The notes under the pieces were generated by a model. The model did no database searches. It saw nothing but the letters and a program-made list of their open reading frames with translations, and was not told where the DNA came from. A stretch of 61,581 nucleotides of DNA from Okeania hirsuta (GTDB lineage Bacteria > Cyanobacteriota > Cyanobacteriia > Cyanobacteriales > Microcoleaceae). The translations under genes were made by a program, and so were the position numbers. The DNA lies in NCBI RefSeq assembly GCF_003838195.1, contig NZ_RCBY01000020.1, forward strand, positions 1 to 61,581. Reading direction: 5' to 3'. Of the stretch, positions 50,201-57,683 are shown piece by piece. The number at the start of each line of letters is the position of its first letter. Positions within the stretch are counted from its first letter, which is position 1.

Positions 50201-53200
50201 TTACAGTAACCAAAGACGGCGGTATTTCTGAGTTGTGGCCAAAACATGTTATAGCTAACCGAACAAACCGCAAGGTTATGTTAGCTTTTGTTAATAATTC
50301 AGCACTAGATACAAGGGTTGTCGCCGATAAACTGACACAAGATGAAGTCACCTTAAAGATTGTCGTTCACAGCGAGGATGCAATCGTTCGTAATGGCGAT
50401 GAAATAGAAATTCAGCTTTGGGCTAGAAGTGTACATTTCTACAACTTCACTGTCCAGGGTGCAGTTAAACATTCCACCATAGATGCACGGGTCATAGCTC
50501 AGGCTGCTCAACAAGAGTTTCGGGAAGGCATCTGTTTCTACGACAGTAGTCAATCTTCTGATCATAAGATAACGATTGCTAACTTTGCAATTCGTCAGTT
50601 CATTATGGATAAACTGAGCGCAGTGAATGGGCATACGATAGAGAGTGGCGATGCATTCAAAAACCGTCAAAAACCCTCTTTGTCTTTTGTCGGTCAACAC
50701 TTGCGACTGAATGCCACGGCTATTACGAATCAAGATGATGTTACCTTGACTATCATTAAGGAAGACGATGATTGTGAAGTTTTCCTGAGGCATAAAGGCG
50801 CTTTCGGTGGTAATCTCTACAGTTTTACGATCAATGGTGCTGGCAAAGGCAAGATCATTAATTTCCATCAATTAGTCCAAGCAATTCAAAACGAATTTAA
50901 GGATGGTATTGCTTTCCATAGTCAAACTATGAACGAGACTGAGGTGGGTGATTTAGTCAAACAAAAGCTGCGCTCGGATGATGGAAATCGTATATATGGC
51001 TATCAATTGTCTTTCACAGCTCCGGAGTCAATTGCCATTGAAAATTCGTCTTTTGCAGATTTTCGTAATGATCGTGGACGGCTCGAAATCCCTAGCTGGT
51101 TCTTCTCTCGTCAACAAGAGGACAATGACATCATCCAATTGGGTCAAAATACCCGAGATCGACTCGAAGGTGAAAAAGATGGTGAAAAGGTTCTTATTCT
51201 CAAGCCGCAGAGTTTTATCTACCAAAGCCTGAGGGAGAATTTCAAGCAAAGTTGTAATTATCAGCTATCCATTGAAGTTGCCGTTGATATTATAGCTCGC
51301 ATGGATAAGTCGGCTGTGAAGTTTGCATTGCTTCTGTGGGCTGGTACGACTCAGCTGAGTGAATACACCTCCCCGCCGGGAGCAGAGCCAAAACGATGGC
51401 TTGACAATGGGGTTTGGCATCAATGTATTGTGAATGTTGATGCCCTATCCCATGCAGAAGCTGATGGTCAACCCCTCAAAATCGAAATCAGAAATACTGG
51501 TAATATCAACGATAGCGATATATATATCGCTAATGTCAGACTAACAAAAACAGAGCCAGCCTCTCTACCAACAAAAATAGATCTAACCACGGATCCAGTA
51601 ACCGTCGTGATTCTTAATCACTCTTTTGAGCAAGTAGAACTATCAACAGTCCCCAACGATTGTAAGCAAAATGGTCAGTTGCTACCAGGTTATTTAGCTC
51701 AGAGTATGCCGGGATGGGAATTCACTCCTTATAGGGCGGGAATAATAAGTTTGACAACAAACCAGATTCAAGGAGGGGCACAAGATGGTAATAATGTAGT
51801 TCAAATTTCGCAAGGTGGTAAAATTAGTCAGACCTTGGACGAAACTTTCGATGCCTTTGGTTACTATCAACTATCTGTCTATTTTGCATGTCGCTCTGGA
51901 GCCAATATAGATTTTGCGTTGCGTCTGTGGGTTGGAGGAGTCAGCATTCAATATAATCCGGTGGCTGGAGAAGATTCAGTGAACTACTTCAATCAGTGGC
52001 AGCGAAAGATGCTGGATATCGATGGTTCCCAATATCCTGAGGCTCAGGGTCAATCCCTCAAGATCGAAATTGAATGTACTGGTAATACCGTATTCTTTGT
52101 TGACAATATTAGTCTGAAGAAGTATGTAAGCACGAGTGGTAATCCAAATCCCCATCTACTGGGGCGGATTGCAAATCCCTCCTTTGAAGAGTATGACTTG
52201 TCAAAAGTTCAACAGTTAGATCTGTCGCTGGCGGAATATCGTTTTAGTCAGGAAGAATTGAAGCTATATCAAAAAAGCGGTAAGATTAATATTGGCACTA
52301 TGGTTTGGCCAGTTCCCGGATGGGATGTCGATTCCCAGACCAACAGTCCTCCAACGCGGGGGATTATGAGAATATGCGAGAGTCCTGCTCGTCTCACCGA
52401 CATAGAAAACTATACTACTTTATATGGTTACGCCAATGATTTCCTGGGCTTTGTGAACACCCGCGAACAGCCTCTTCCTCATGATGGTGAACATGTGCTG
52501 TATCTCTCAGCAGGGGCTAGGATTAGTCAGACACTCAGAGAAAATTTTGACAGAAATCTTCAGTACCAACTTTCTGTATTTATAACATTAGCTGGTTATA
52601 CAAAAATTCACTCTTCTGACCCCCATGACCAATGGTATCAGGTCTGTTTAAGGCTATGGGCTGGAGAAGTTTTGCTTGGTGAGCTTATGGCACCTGCGAC
52701 AGATGGCTCAGACGGGTATAGGGTTTTTGACAACCCTAAAAGTACAGATAAATCATACGATATAAGCATGGGATATAAATTAAAGCTTTCTAATTCTGAC
52801 CAAAAGTTTTACGAGCGTAGAAATAGGTCTGGCTATGCATGGAAGTGGTGCAAATTTACGCTGGAAGTCAATGGTTGGGACTGTCCAGCAGAGGCTCTTG
52901 GTCAGACCATAAGGATCGAAATCGAAAATGCCTACGATGCTAAAGGACAAGGTGGTTATGGTGAAATATTTGTTGATTCTGTTAGCCTGGACGATCAGCC
53001 TGCTATCCAACGATTGGTTCCCGATCCTCAGGAGCTTATTAACTTTTCAGGAATTGTGAATCCTTCTTTTGAGCTGATCTCCTCTGGAAAAAAAGCATTT
53101 CCAGATAATTCCGATCTGGAGTACCCTGAGTTGAATCCCACAAAACTATACGCATGGAATGTTTCCCAAAATCTTGGCGATGATTATATGAAGTATCCTA

Positions 53201-53679
53201 CAGTCCATTTACCTACTCAAGATAGACCGACACCAGAGATAAAATGTGGGTTAGCTCTAAGAATGCCACCTCAAGGACAAGATTATAATAAATTGAGCCA
53301 GCTTCTAGGGTATACTTTAAACAAACATCAGGTTTTGCGCCTGAGTGCAGAAATCGGGGTATTCAACTATTGCGGCTTCAATGAGAGGTTTTGGCGTTGG
53401 GGTGGCGATGGATATGGATTGTTTCCCGAAGAAGTTCTGTACAGCATGGGGCTATATGCAGGTTCAACTCTGTTGGGAGAGGTGGGCTGGCCGTCTGAAT
53501 ATAAGCAACACCAAGTCAGATTAAATGGCTGGGTGACCGCAGAATTATTTGTTCGTTCGCGTGACTTTCAGAACTGTATTGGGCAGCAATTGAAAATTGA
53601 GTTCACTAATAAAAATGGCTCGGAAGCATACATTATAATTACTAATGTAAAACTGGCATTGTGGTCAGACAGTATGTAA
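44263..53679 (+). CDS. Giant RTX-type secreted protein, 3138 residues
   Basis: AGGAGG lies eight bases before the ATG. Residues 1-280 are soluble with a Pro-rich spot (about 115-130). Residues about 284-463 are Gly/Ala-rich and hydrophobic (GIAYSVMAALDCVSIILDGV, DFVPGIGTAISLVVDLVNTL) and resemble pore segments of large toxins. Calcium-binding RTX nonapeptides (GGxGxDxLx type) lie at about 560-625, with weak ones near 1228-1255 and 1486. A 27-residue tandem repeat with VVRYLNS is at about 872-928. Five imperfect copies of an unrecognised module (LYSFTVxG...IDxRxLxQ...DFIxxKL) cover about 1652-2243. Four NPSFE/SQTL/LKIEIE-type lectin-like modules cover about 2260-3136. It has no Sec signal, so type I secretion is likely; no hlyB/D/tolC is adjacent. 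Toxin, adhesin or bacteriocin-like roles are all possible. Confidence 0.85.
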   Translation: MATATANDTNNNATDIFNSATQSEFLKQYNHELTQYLKVEALQKGDIKGSNSLNAKELYSPIQQTIDAMVRALKKSQVDEDYITAVENLKYDPEIEAAIAHFQLALEGKANIQEIPFSPIPKPQPAPGGDPGLQGQVLTGQTDADGKNDLIRYSDYISGAGSTFGGAVSQMPKTLSTLFESSVGSSLWNYNKLSGQLEASKINFANLNKDLELEIKKFYKSFGQSPELISRSGTSNLRLQAAEADLSKINTLTNNRDKALYKAKIFNRLLNNQEARIKGRLKAKNILGKVGKAVNIGSAGFSIGQGGADLAAGIKMLENGTSSEASLRVAQGVFGIGDGLNQVRALIVDKAVKNINNLAKGTRMALRFASVVGGALSIGMGVTSVIKNAMAADDALEDNNIGGGIAYSVMAALDCVSIILDGVSIGLDFVPGIGTAISLVVDLVNTLVGVVNMVLGFFIDLFDTRSDEEKVRDRFNDYLETPEFNQYVNSLADHYKEEGYDIFSFMIDAESLGIQEGSVDGTKIDRTIIKKLSDKAKVDAGDMNLRLALIDRSATGRELSGRDNDDEIRAGLGSDTLYGGQGDDKLFGEEGNDYLYGQEGDDYLSGGSGSNYLDGGPGDDVLEFNPISADMSNIFSEFNGGTDKDVLLINPVLPQNQNQEQSLIKIFSSMQPRIHPELEGGLRYLNCAGYVFLAGDTQTQRIGGLALGTLIIGISNFNSRIHTPAFSKSMLDNDPFYYQASLQTDEWHDPNLFNSTPLWFLSIYTAKPNSYIKDNLYIFTDGYQLYGVSQSHSYFVETVNIEMHPHSNYLGKRLEKRYILYTNEHQKAKVYILSTVSDRTRDRFSIMYTYRNLLEHVQIVSKDHKRKVSVEVVRYLNSQEWSDWYSQLSKIESIQNKKEIQVVRYLNSEEGLYWFSQLSKRGSIQNIEVIKVPEKHEYYEHACDNTPVWVRGGEWNDILVNRHYIIVQGKKWYEKKQVSWTPLDTGSYSRIPYQLIGNHKPNQFLISGGKNDVIYTNEGDNTVVLDTIRHESNTWLKYILGGSGQNTVVFNLKHSDIEALVESKLKLVSPSLVDENTPLGGAFILKSIQSIYFNYQGGLPLYIDATNMDGSHSFVIDVSHSPEVTFKGTIGDDYIFIKNLLVGTNVINGNDGANTLSLEYYEGAEKLDVDLIQNKLILVTGNHSNSTLVKITGINNIFGGRQVRMIKGHPTKPNLLIAQNGETTLKANGGSNTLWSKRGRHILMGGDGSDTYIIEGPQITQYTTITVIQKKDIGIEAEAPLGTWNNHQLTIQLLQTEPLGVKIQTVELVDEKDCPLANRGRITISSDGRQLIFTPGTDFQDVLKINKSERIRVKYATIGSTATIHESSGGNRLKLQSFQNLSEINLTIASNGDLQWENLQGELIFTDTYWGDIYRKGETDLRILILDYVSRFCQIQFGKNNTLLKGEDIVKFFCTQLGYLISQPSNFDNLLLVDASTNTGSQINLGKGNDFVLAKRRGVTYCLNEGKNIIDASEITSDSAPNQKTIIKTGHDDDIVIIAENAEKFNIHFVADGNTNKQGKKTLVLKNLDLNQLNISGDQTIFTSAGRNLATLDVNPDLMIFDINDEQIIVENVIAYLRARQNGVAYKSYRNVFKVDKKSNPLQLKLKLNLSDFNKTDVELVVSDVGSGEIAIDFWGNKKSQYRFTVDNAINGIIIEPRVIAQQAVKNFAMGIVFNDITLNNDQLLSSFIHEKLRQFRLSPLFKVTESYADFYFAGNSPLNLSCFRKDGLTRFVRKDDVALTIFIVEKGGVEIQLWSDASSTAINLYSFTVYGTINGTTIDVRLLAQATSDMFQGGIQFHDDLLQDAKICDFITHKLQITHKLQVRPKDSQNNYFLSFMRDLGLYAGSDRDDVFLTIIAKSNATVEVQLFCNTRGVSQYYNRLIYGFTVNNALKGMIIDARVLVQSAKEIFQPTITFGDKQLINDIQVGDFIMDRLGAGSITVTKDGGISELWPKHVIANRTNRKVMLAFVNNSALDTRVVADKLTQDEVTLKIVVHSEDAIVRNGDEIEIQLWARSVHFYNFTVQGAVKHSTIDARVIAQAAQQEFREGICFYDSSQSSDHKITIANFAIRQFIMDKLSAVNGHTIESGDAFKNRQKPSLSFVGQHLRLNATAITNQDDVTLTIIKEDDDCEVFLRHKGAFGGNLYSFTINGAGKGKIINFHQLVQAIQNEFKDGIAFHSQTMNETEVGDLVKQKLRSDDGNRIYGYQLSFTAPESIAIENSSFADFRNDRGRLEIPSWFFSRQQEDNDIIQLGQNTRDRLEGEKDGEKVLILKPQSFIYQSLRENFKQSCNYQLSIEVAVDIIARMDKSAVKFALLLWAGTTQLSEYTSPPGAEPKRWLDNGVWHQCIVNVDALSHAEADGQPLKIEIRNTGNINDSDIYIANVRLTKTEPASLPTKIDLTTDPVTVVILNHSFEQVELSTVPNDCKQNGQLLPGYLAQSMPGWEFTPYRAGIISLTTNQIQGGAQDGNNVVQISQGGKISQTLDETFDAFGYYQLSVYFACRSGANIDFALRLWVGGVSIQYNPVAGEDSVNYFNQWQRKMLDIDGSQYPEAQGQSLKIEIECTGNTVFFVDNISLKKYVSTSGNPNPHLLGRIANPSFEEYDLSKVQQLDLSLAEYRFSQEELKLYQKSGKINIGTMVWPVPGWDVDSQTNSPPTRGIMRICESPARLTDIENYTTLYGYANDFLGFVNTREQPLPHDGEHVLYLSAGARISQTLRENFDRNLQYQLSVFITLAGYTKIHSSDPHDQWYQVCLRLWAGEVLLGELMAPATDGSDGYRVFDNPKSTDKSYDISMGYKLKLSNSDQKFYERRNRSGYAWKWCKFTLEVNGWDCPAEALGQTIRIEIENAYDAKGQGGYGEIFVDSVSLDDQPAIQRLVPDPQELINFSGIVNPSFELISSGKKAFPDNSDLEYPELNPTKLYAWNVSQNLGDDYMKYPTVHLPTQDRPTPEIKCGLALRMPPQGQDYNKLSQLLGYTLNKHQVLRLSAEIGVFNYCGFNERFWRWGGDGYGLFPEEVLYSMGLYAGSTLLGEVGWPSEYKQHQVRLNGWVTAELFVRSRDFQNCIGQQLKIEFTNKNGSEAYIIITNVKLALWSDSM

Positions 53680-53732
53680 TTAAAAGCAGGACTTACGCAA
53701 AGGCACTATATATATAGCGCATACCAAATTTA

Positions 53733-53763
53733 GGCGATCGCTGAAAAAATTATAGCGATCGCC
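53733..53763. terminator. HIP1-based hairpin after the giant gene
   Basis: GGCGATCGCT (53733-53742) and AGCGATCGCC (53754-53763) make a perfect 10-bp stem with an 11-nt loop, 54 bases after the stop. There is no T tract (TTCTC follows), so efficiency as a terminator is uncertain. Confidence 0.4.
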
Positions 53764-53902
53764 TTCTCACCAGAGCAATAACTATTGGACAATAGATCAA
53801 TAGAACAGGACTTACGCAGGGACTCTACTTATGGCTAGGGCGTTAGCCAATGCCAAAAGCTTACGAATAACTATCGTTAACGCCCCTACAAATGGTGCTT
53901 TA

Positions 53903-53955
53903 TACCAGTTTGATAAATCTTTGCTACAAATACTTAGGTTACTGCTATTGAGTCA
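53903..53955. repeat. Dispersed repeat R5, copy 2
   Basis: Nearly identical (52 of 53) to 8218-8270. Confidence 0.75.
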
Positions 53956-53966
53956 ACCCACCCCTA

Positions 53967-54094
53967 ATATCATGTTCGGTTGAATACTTACACTTTGGAG
54001 CAAGGAAGGCAGAAGGCAGAAGGCAGAAGGCAGAAGGGAAAGAAAGGTTCAAGGCCAGAAGTTTTTTTGATAACTGATTATCCGAACATGATAT
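53967..54094. mobile_element. MITE-like repeat family R2, copy 2
   Basis: Termini ATATCATGTTCGG and CCGAACATGATAT. The interior has AGAAGGC heptamers (about four units) between conserved TTACACTTTGGAG and GGTTCAAGGCCAGAAG blocks. Confidence 0.78.
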
Positions 54095-54132
54095 AACCCC
54101 TCCCAGGAGGCAGGAGGACCGAGTCATAATGA

Positions 54133-54167
54133 ATAGGTTTGATACCATTTATTATGTAGTAATTTAT
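54133..54167. repeat. Dispersed repeat R4, copy 2
   Basis: One mismatch relative to 8299-8333. Confidence 0.65.
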
Positions 54168-54427
54168 CTTTTTCCTCCAGCTGATTAATTATGAAAGCTT
54201 TGACTGATATTGGTTTTAGCCTTTTTAGGTACTAAAGAAGTACCAGCTTTTAGGTGGTAATGGTTCAATTAGGAGCGTATTTTGGGCAAGATCGGGAAAG
54301 AAAATCAAGGGATGATTCTTCTGACTACCTCTTCTATAATTCCCATTCCTCCTGACTTCTGGATTCTTGATTCTGGCTCCTGCCCCCTACCAAAAGACTT
54401 TTGAGCGCAAACCCTAATTATTAATTA

Positions 54428-55738
54428 TTATTCGTACCAAGCTTGTAATGCCATTTTCTGTACTTCCATCAAAGCAATATTTTGCTGTCTGGCTAATGCG
54501 ACACAATCTTCATATTCAGGTTGCACATTCACAATTTGATTCCCCATCTTTGCCACTTTTAACCGTACTGCTCCATAGTCTGTCTGCACCTGATTAATTG
54601 TTCGCTCCAAAATAGCACGTTTTTGAGTAGAGCGACGAATACCCAAAGTTGTAGTCTCTCGAAATATTACCTCCTCACAAGCAGACAACTTTTCCGGTAG
54701 ACAAACAACAGTAAGTAACACTCCTAACCTAGATTTTTTCATTGTCACAGGTTGAGTAAAAACATCTAATGCACTTACTGCAAACAAAGCATCAAAAGTA
54801 TAAGCGATCGCTTGAGGAGTACAATCATCTATTTGAGTTTCCAACACCATTACAGTTTCTAGGTGTGGATGTGGGGAACTGGGAGAATGATATTCTGTAA
54901 GTTGAGAATGTTGAGTATTCACCTCCCCTGCTCCGATCCACAAACGTAAAATATTAGGAATAGCTAAATCGCGAGAACCCGCACCCAAACCCACACATTC
55001 TAGAGACATTGACGGTGGCGAGCAAAAACTACTGGCCAAAGTACAAGCGATCGCGCTACCTGTAGGAGTACACAATTCTTTTTCAATGCCATTACTATAA
55101 ATCGGAACCTGATGCAACTCCCAAAGTTTTAGCACTGCTGGGACAGGTACAGGTAACCGACCATGAGCCGCCCGCACAGTACCCCCACCAGTGGGCAAAG
55201 GCGAACAATATAATTGGTCAATATTCAACCAATCTAATCCTAAACAAGTCCCCACAATATCAACAATAGCATCAGTTGCCCCTACTTCGTGAAAATGTAC
55301 CTTCTCTGGGGCAATACCATGTACGGCACCTTCAGCTTCAGCCAATTTGTGAAATACAGCTAAACTCCAAGCTTCAGCACGTCGGGGCAATCCTGCTTTT
55401 TTGATTAATGCTTCAATTTCTGGCAAGTGACGGTTGTGAGAATGATTGTGTTTTTCCGTACTTTGGTCATTTTCTGAATGGTGAGAATGATGGTGGTGGT
55501 CAAAAGTTAGAGGTTCTCCATTTTCAGGATTTGCAGAAGTTAGATTGACATGAAATTTCGTAGCTAGTAAACCATTGCGATGAACTTTTTCAGTGCTTAA
55601 CTGATATTCCTGGGAAATGCCGAGAAGATTGAGTTTTTCTATCAGATATTCTAGGGGAACACCCGCATGGACTAAAGCACCCAAACACATATCGCCCGCA
55701 ATGCCAGTGGGACATTCAAGGTAAGCTATTTTTTTCAT
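54428..55738 (-). CDS. larC: Nickel-pincer cofactor biosynthesis protein LarC
   Basis: A 436-residue LarC (formerly DUF111). The N-terminal ECPTGIAGDMCLGALVHAGV, VHFHEVGATDAIVDIVGTC, GRLPVPVPAVLKLW and ELCTPTGSAIACTLA motifs are diagnostic. A His-rich linker (about residues 80-103, HHHHSHHSEN...KHNHSHNRH) probably buffers nickel. LarC inserts nickel into the pincer nucleotide cofactor of lactate racemase-type enzymes in a CTP-dependent step. LarB, LarE and a LarA-type racemase are not in the window. The C-terminal domain starts around residue 300 (TQIDDCTPQAIAYT). Full length, normal start. Confidence 0.93.
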   Translation of the reverse strand: MKKIAYLECPTGIAGDMCLGALVHAGVPLEYLIEKLNLLGISQEYQLSTEKVHRNGLLATKFHVNLTSANPENGEPLTFDHHHHSHHSENDQSTEKHNHSHNRHLPEIEALIKKAGLPRRAEAWSLAVFHKLAEAEGAVHGIAPEKVHFHEVGATDAIVDIVGTCLGLDWLNIDQLYCSPLPTGGGTVRAAHGRLPVPVPAVLKLWELHQVPIYSNGIEKELCTPTGSAIACTLASSFCSPPSMSLECVGLGAGSRDLAIPNILRLWIGAGEVNTQHSQLTEYHSPSSPHPHLETVMVLETQIDDCTPQAIAYTFDALFAVSALDVFTQPVTMKKSRLGVLLTVVCLPEKLSACEEVIFRETTTLGIRRSTQKRAILERTINQVQTDYGAVRLKVAKMGNQIVNVQPEYEDCVALARQQNIALMEVQKMALQAWYE

Positions 55739-56210
55739 AAATTTTAGGTCTTAGGTGGTAGGTGATTCAATAATTAATAATTAATAATGATTGCTCTGAT
55801 GATTAAATCTCAAAGTCTTTACAAATAAAGGTTTGAAGATTTTTAGGTATCAAAAAGTGCTAGCTTTTAGGTAGTTCCGGTTCAAAAATGAGCGTATTTT
55901 GGGCCATAGTTGGGGAGAAGCCAAATTTGTAGGGCGCATATTTACGGCTAAAATCTAGACTTTGAAAGGCTTTTAACAATCCGTCGCAGGGCATCATTGC
56001 ATAAGTGTCAGTTTACTACATTTAATACTCCCCATCTCCCCATTACTAAAGATATATAGCAAACTTTTTGAGATTTAGTATTATTTCTTCCTTCCTCTAA
56101 AAAGCCTTCCTCCGCTACGCTAAAGGACGGGTCTTTAAACCCCATTTTTTGGTAAATTTTTCCAATCTAAAATCTAACATATGCTTTTTCTATAATCTAA
56201 AATAATAATT
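55739..56210. other. Intergenic, no gene
   Basis: AATTAAT heptamers near 55770, and a copy of the GCTAGCTTTTAGGTAGT/GAGCGTATTTTGGGC repeat (about 55838-55910). No gene. Confidence 0.55.
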
Positions 56211-56873
56211 ATGGCAATATTCTATGAACTTCATCCTGATACACCCCAACAAAGACGCGTAGAACAAATTATTAGCGATCTAAAAAATGGGGCAGTGATG
56301 CTTTATCCTACGGATACCGTTTACGCGATCGGTTGCGACCTCTATGCTAAATCTGCTGTGGAGCGAGTCAGACAAATTAAACAACTGTCTAATGATAAAC
56401 CTCTGACATTCCTCTGTTCCTCTCTGTCCAATATCGCCAATTACGCTATTGTGAGTGACTCAGCCTACCGAATCATCAAACGTTTAATTCCTGGCCCTTA
56501 CACATTTGTGTTGCCTGCCACAAAGTTAGTCCCACGGCTGGTGATGAGTCCTAAGCGAAAAACAACGGGTATTCGGGTTCCAGACAATCAATCTTGTTTG
56601 TCTTTGTTGGAGACTTTGGCCAATCCCATCATTTCAACATCAGCTCACATTACCAGTGATGCGGAAGGAATGGCCCCAGTAGATGTAGGAGCAGTTACTG
56701 GTAAAGCAGAATTATTTGATTGTCTAGAAAATTTAGTGGACATAATTGTTGATGACGGTTCTGATCCTGGATATCAAGTATCCACTATCCTGGAATTAAC
56801 TGGCCAAGAGCCAAATCTGATTAGGCAAGGTCTTGGAGTTGAAACTGTAACAGCTCTGATTGGGGTTTGCTGA
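56211..56873 (+). CDS. Sua5/YciO/YrdC family protein (L-threonylcarbamoyladenylate synthase type)
   Basis: A 220-residue YrdC-fold protein. GAVMLYPTDTVYAIGCDLYAKSAVERVRQIKQLSNDKPLTFLC is the nucleotide-binding start of the family; IPGPYTFVLPATKLVPRL and KRKTTGIRVPDNQ are its core, and PIISTSAH follows. The family makes threonylcarbamoyl-AMP for the t6A modification of tRNAs reading ANN codons. The length and the NDKPLTFLC form are closest to the YciO branch, whose role in t6A is less certain, so I leave the symbol empty. No tsaB/D/E adjacent. The ATG at 56211 has no clear Shine-Dalgarno. Confidence 0.88.
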   Translation: MAIFYELHPDTPQQRRVEQIISDLKNGAVMLYPTDTVYAIGCDLYAKSAVERVRQIKQLSNDKPLTFLCSSLSNIANYAIVSDSAYRIIKRLIPGPYTFVLPATKLVPRLVMSPKRKTTGIRVPDNQSCLSLLETLANPIISTSAHITSDAEGMAPVDVGAVTGKAELFDCLENLVDIIVDDGSDPGYQVSTILELTGQEPNLIRQGLGVETVTALIGVC

Positions 56874-56893
56874 ATAAAGTCTTTTTGCTGGGG

Positions 56894-56929
<36 letters not shown>

Positions 56930-57115
56930 ATGGAGAATTTAGAGGAGGTAGGAGCGGGCGTTTTGTCCCTCAGTTTTTCTGTCCTTAGTTTGCCTTTTAT
57001 GCTAACTTTTTGAGCATGAAGAGCGGAAACAAGGGCACTTTTTGGGACTCTAAAAAGGCTCAAGCCAATATCAGTCAATGCTTTTAGATTTAATCAGCAA
57101 GCCTTAATTGGTTAA

Positions 57116-57234
57116 TATAGCAGGAGGCAGAAGGCAGGAGGCAGAAGGCAGAAGGCAGAAGGCAGGAGGAAAAATCTGGCGTTGTCTGAGTTTTCAGTTT
57201 TTGATATGTCCTCACCTTTCCTTCGACTACTATA
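57116..57234. mobile_element. MITE-like repeat family R1, copy 4
   Basis: TATAGCAG, then mixed GGAGGCA/AGAAGGC heptamers, TTGTCTGAGTTTTCAG, TTTTGATATGTCC and CTACTATA. The array is longer than in copies 2 and 3. Confidence 0.68.
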
Positions 57235-57238
57235 CAAG

Positions 57239-57326
57239 CTAAAACCTAAAACCTAAAACCTAAAACCTACAACCTAAAACCTAAAACCTAAAACCTACAA
57301 CCTAAAACCTACAACCTAAGACCTAC
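57239..57326. repeat. Heptamer array (CTAAAAC)12
   Basis: Twelve CTAAAAC units, with four variants (three CTACAAC, one CTAAGAC). This is the longest heptamer array in the window. Confidence 0.9.
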
Positions 57327-57683
57327 TACTGTGCCACTTGTGTTTTTGTTACACGGGTGGCACTGCCAATTTGAATATTGTCACAGTCTCTTTGAGTTGG
57401 ATAATTTGGTAAGTAAAGTTCTGATTTTCAATCTATATCTAGCTTTCGTTGATTTTAGACCGAAATCCGGAAAATATACTTCTGATAGTGAATTAGAGAA
57501 TTGGTTGTTAACAGAAAAACCACATCATAAAAGTGGAACCCTCCTCTGCAAATAGTTGGGTGAACTTTCCTATAGTCGTAACTGTAGAGGCAACAAAGGA
57601 ATCACACAGATTTCAACCAACACCTAATCACTCTACATGATTACTTCGTACACCTACCGTGCATTATCCAAAGGTAAAATCAA

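Larger units (their letters stand above)
53680..54427. other. Repeat-dense intergenic region
   Basis: AGGACTTACGCA motifs (near 53689 and 53808), a HIP1 hairpin (53733-53763), R5, R2, R4 copies and a GTACCAGCTTTTAGGT repeat (about 54189-54290) shared with 55838-55910 and, inverted, 57008-57100. No gene. Confidence 0.6.

Noticed and set aside
57331-57555. 74-codon open frame upstream of hetZ
   Set aside because: No recognisable family, no ribosome binding site; the region is AT-rich and follows a tandem array.
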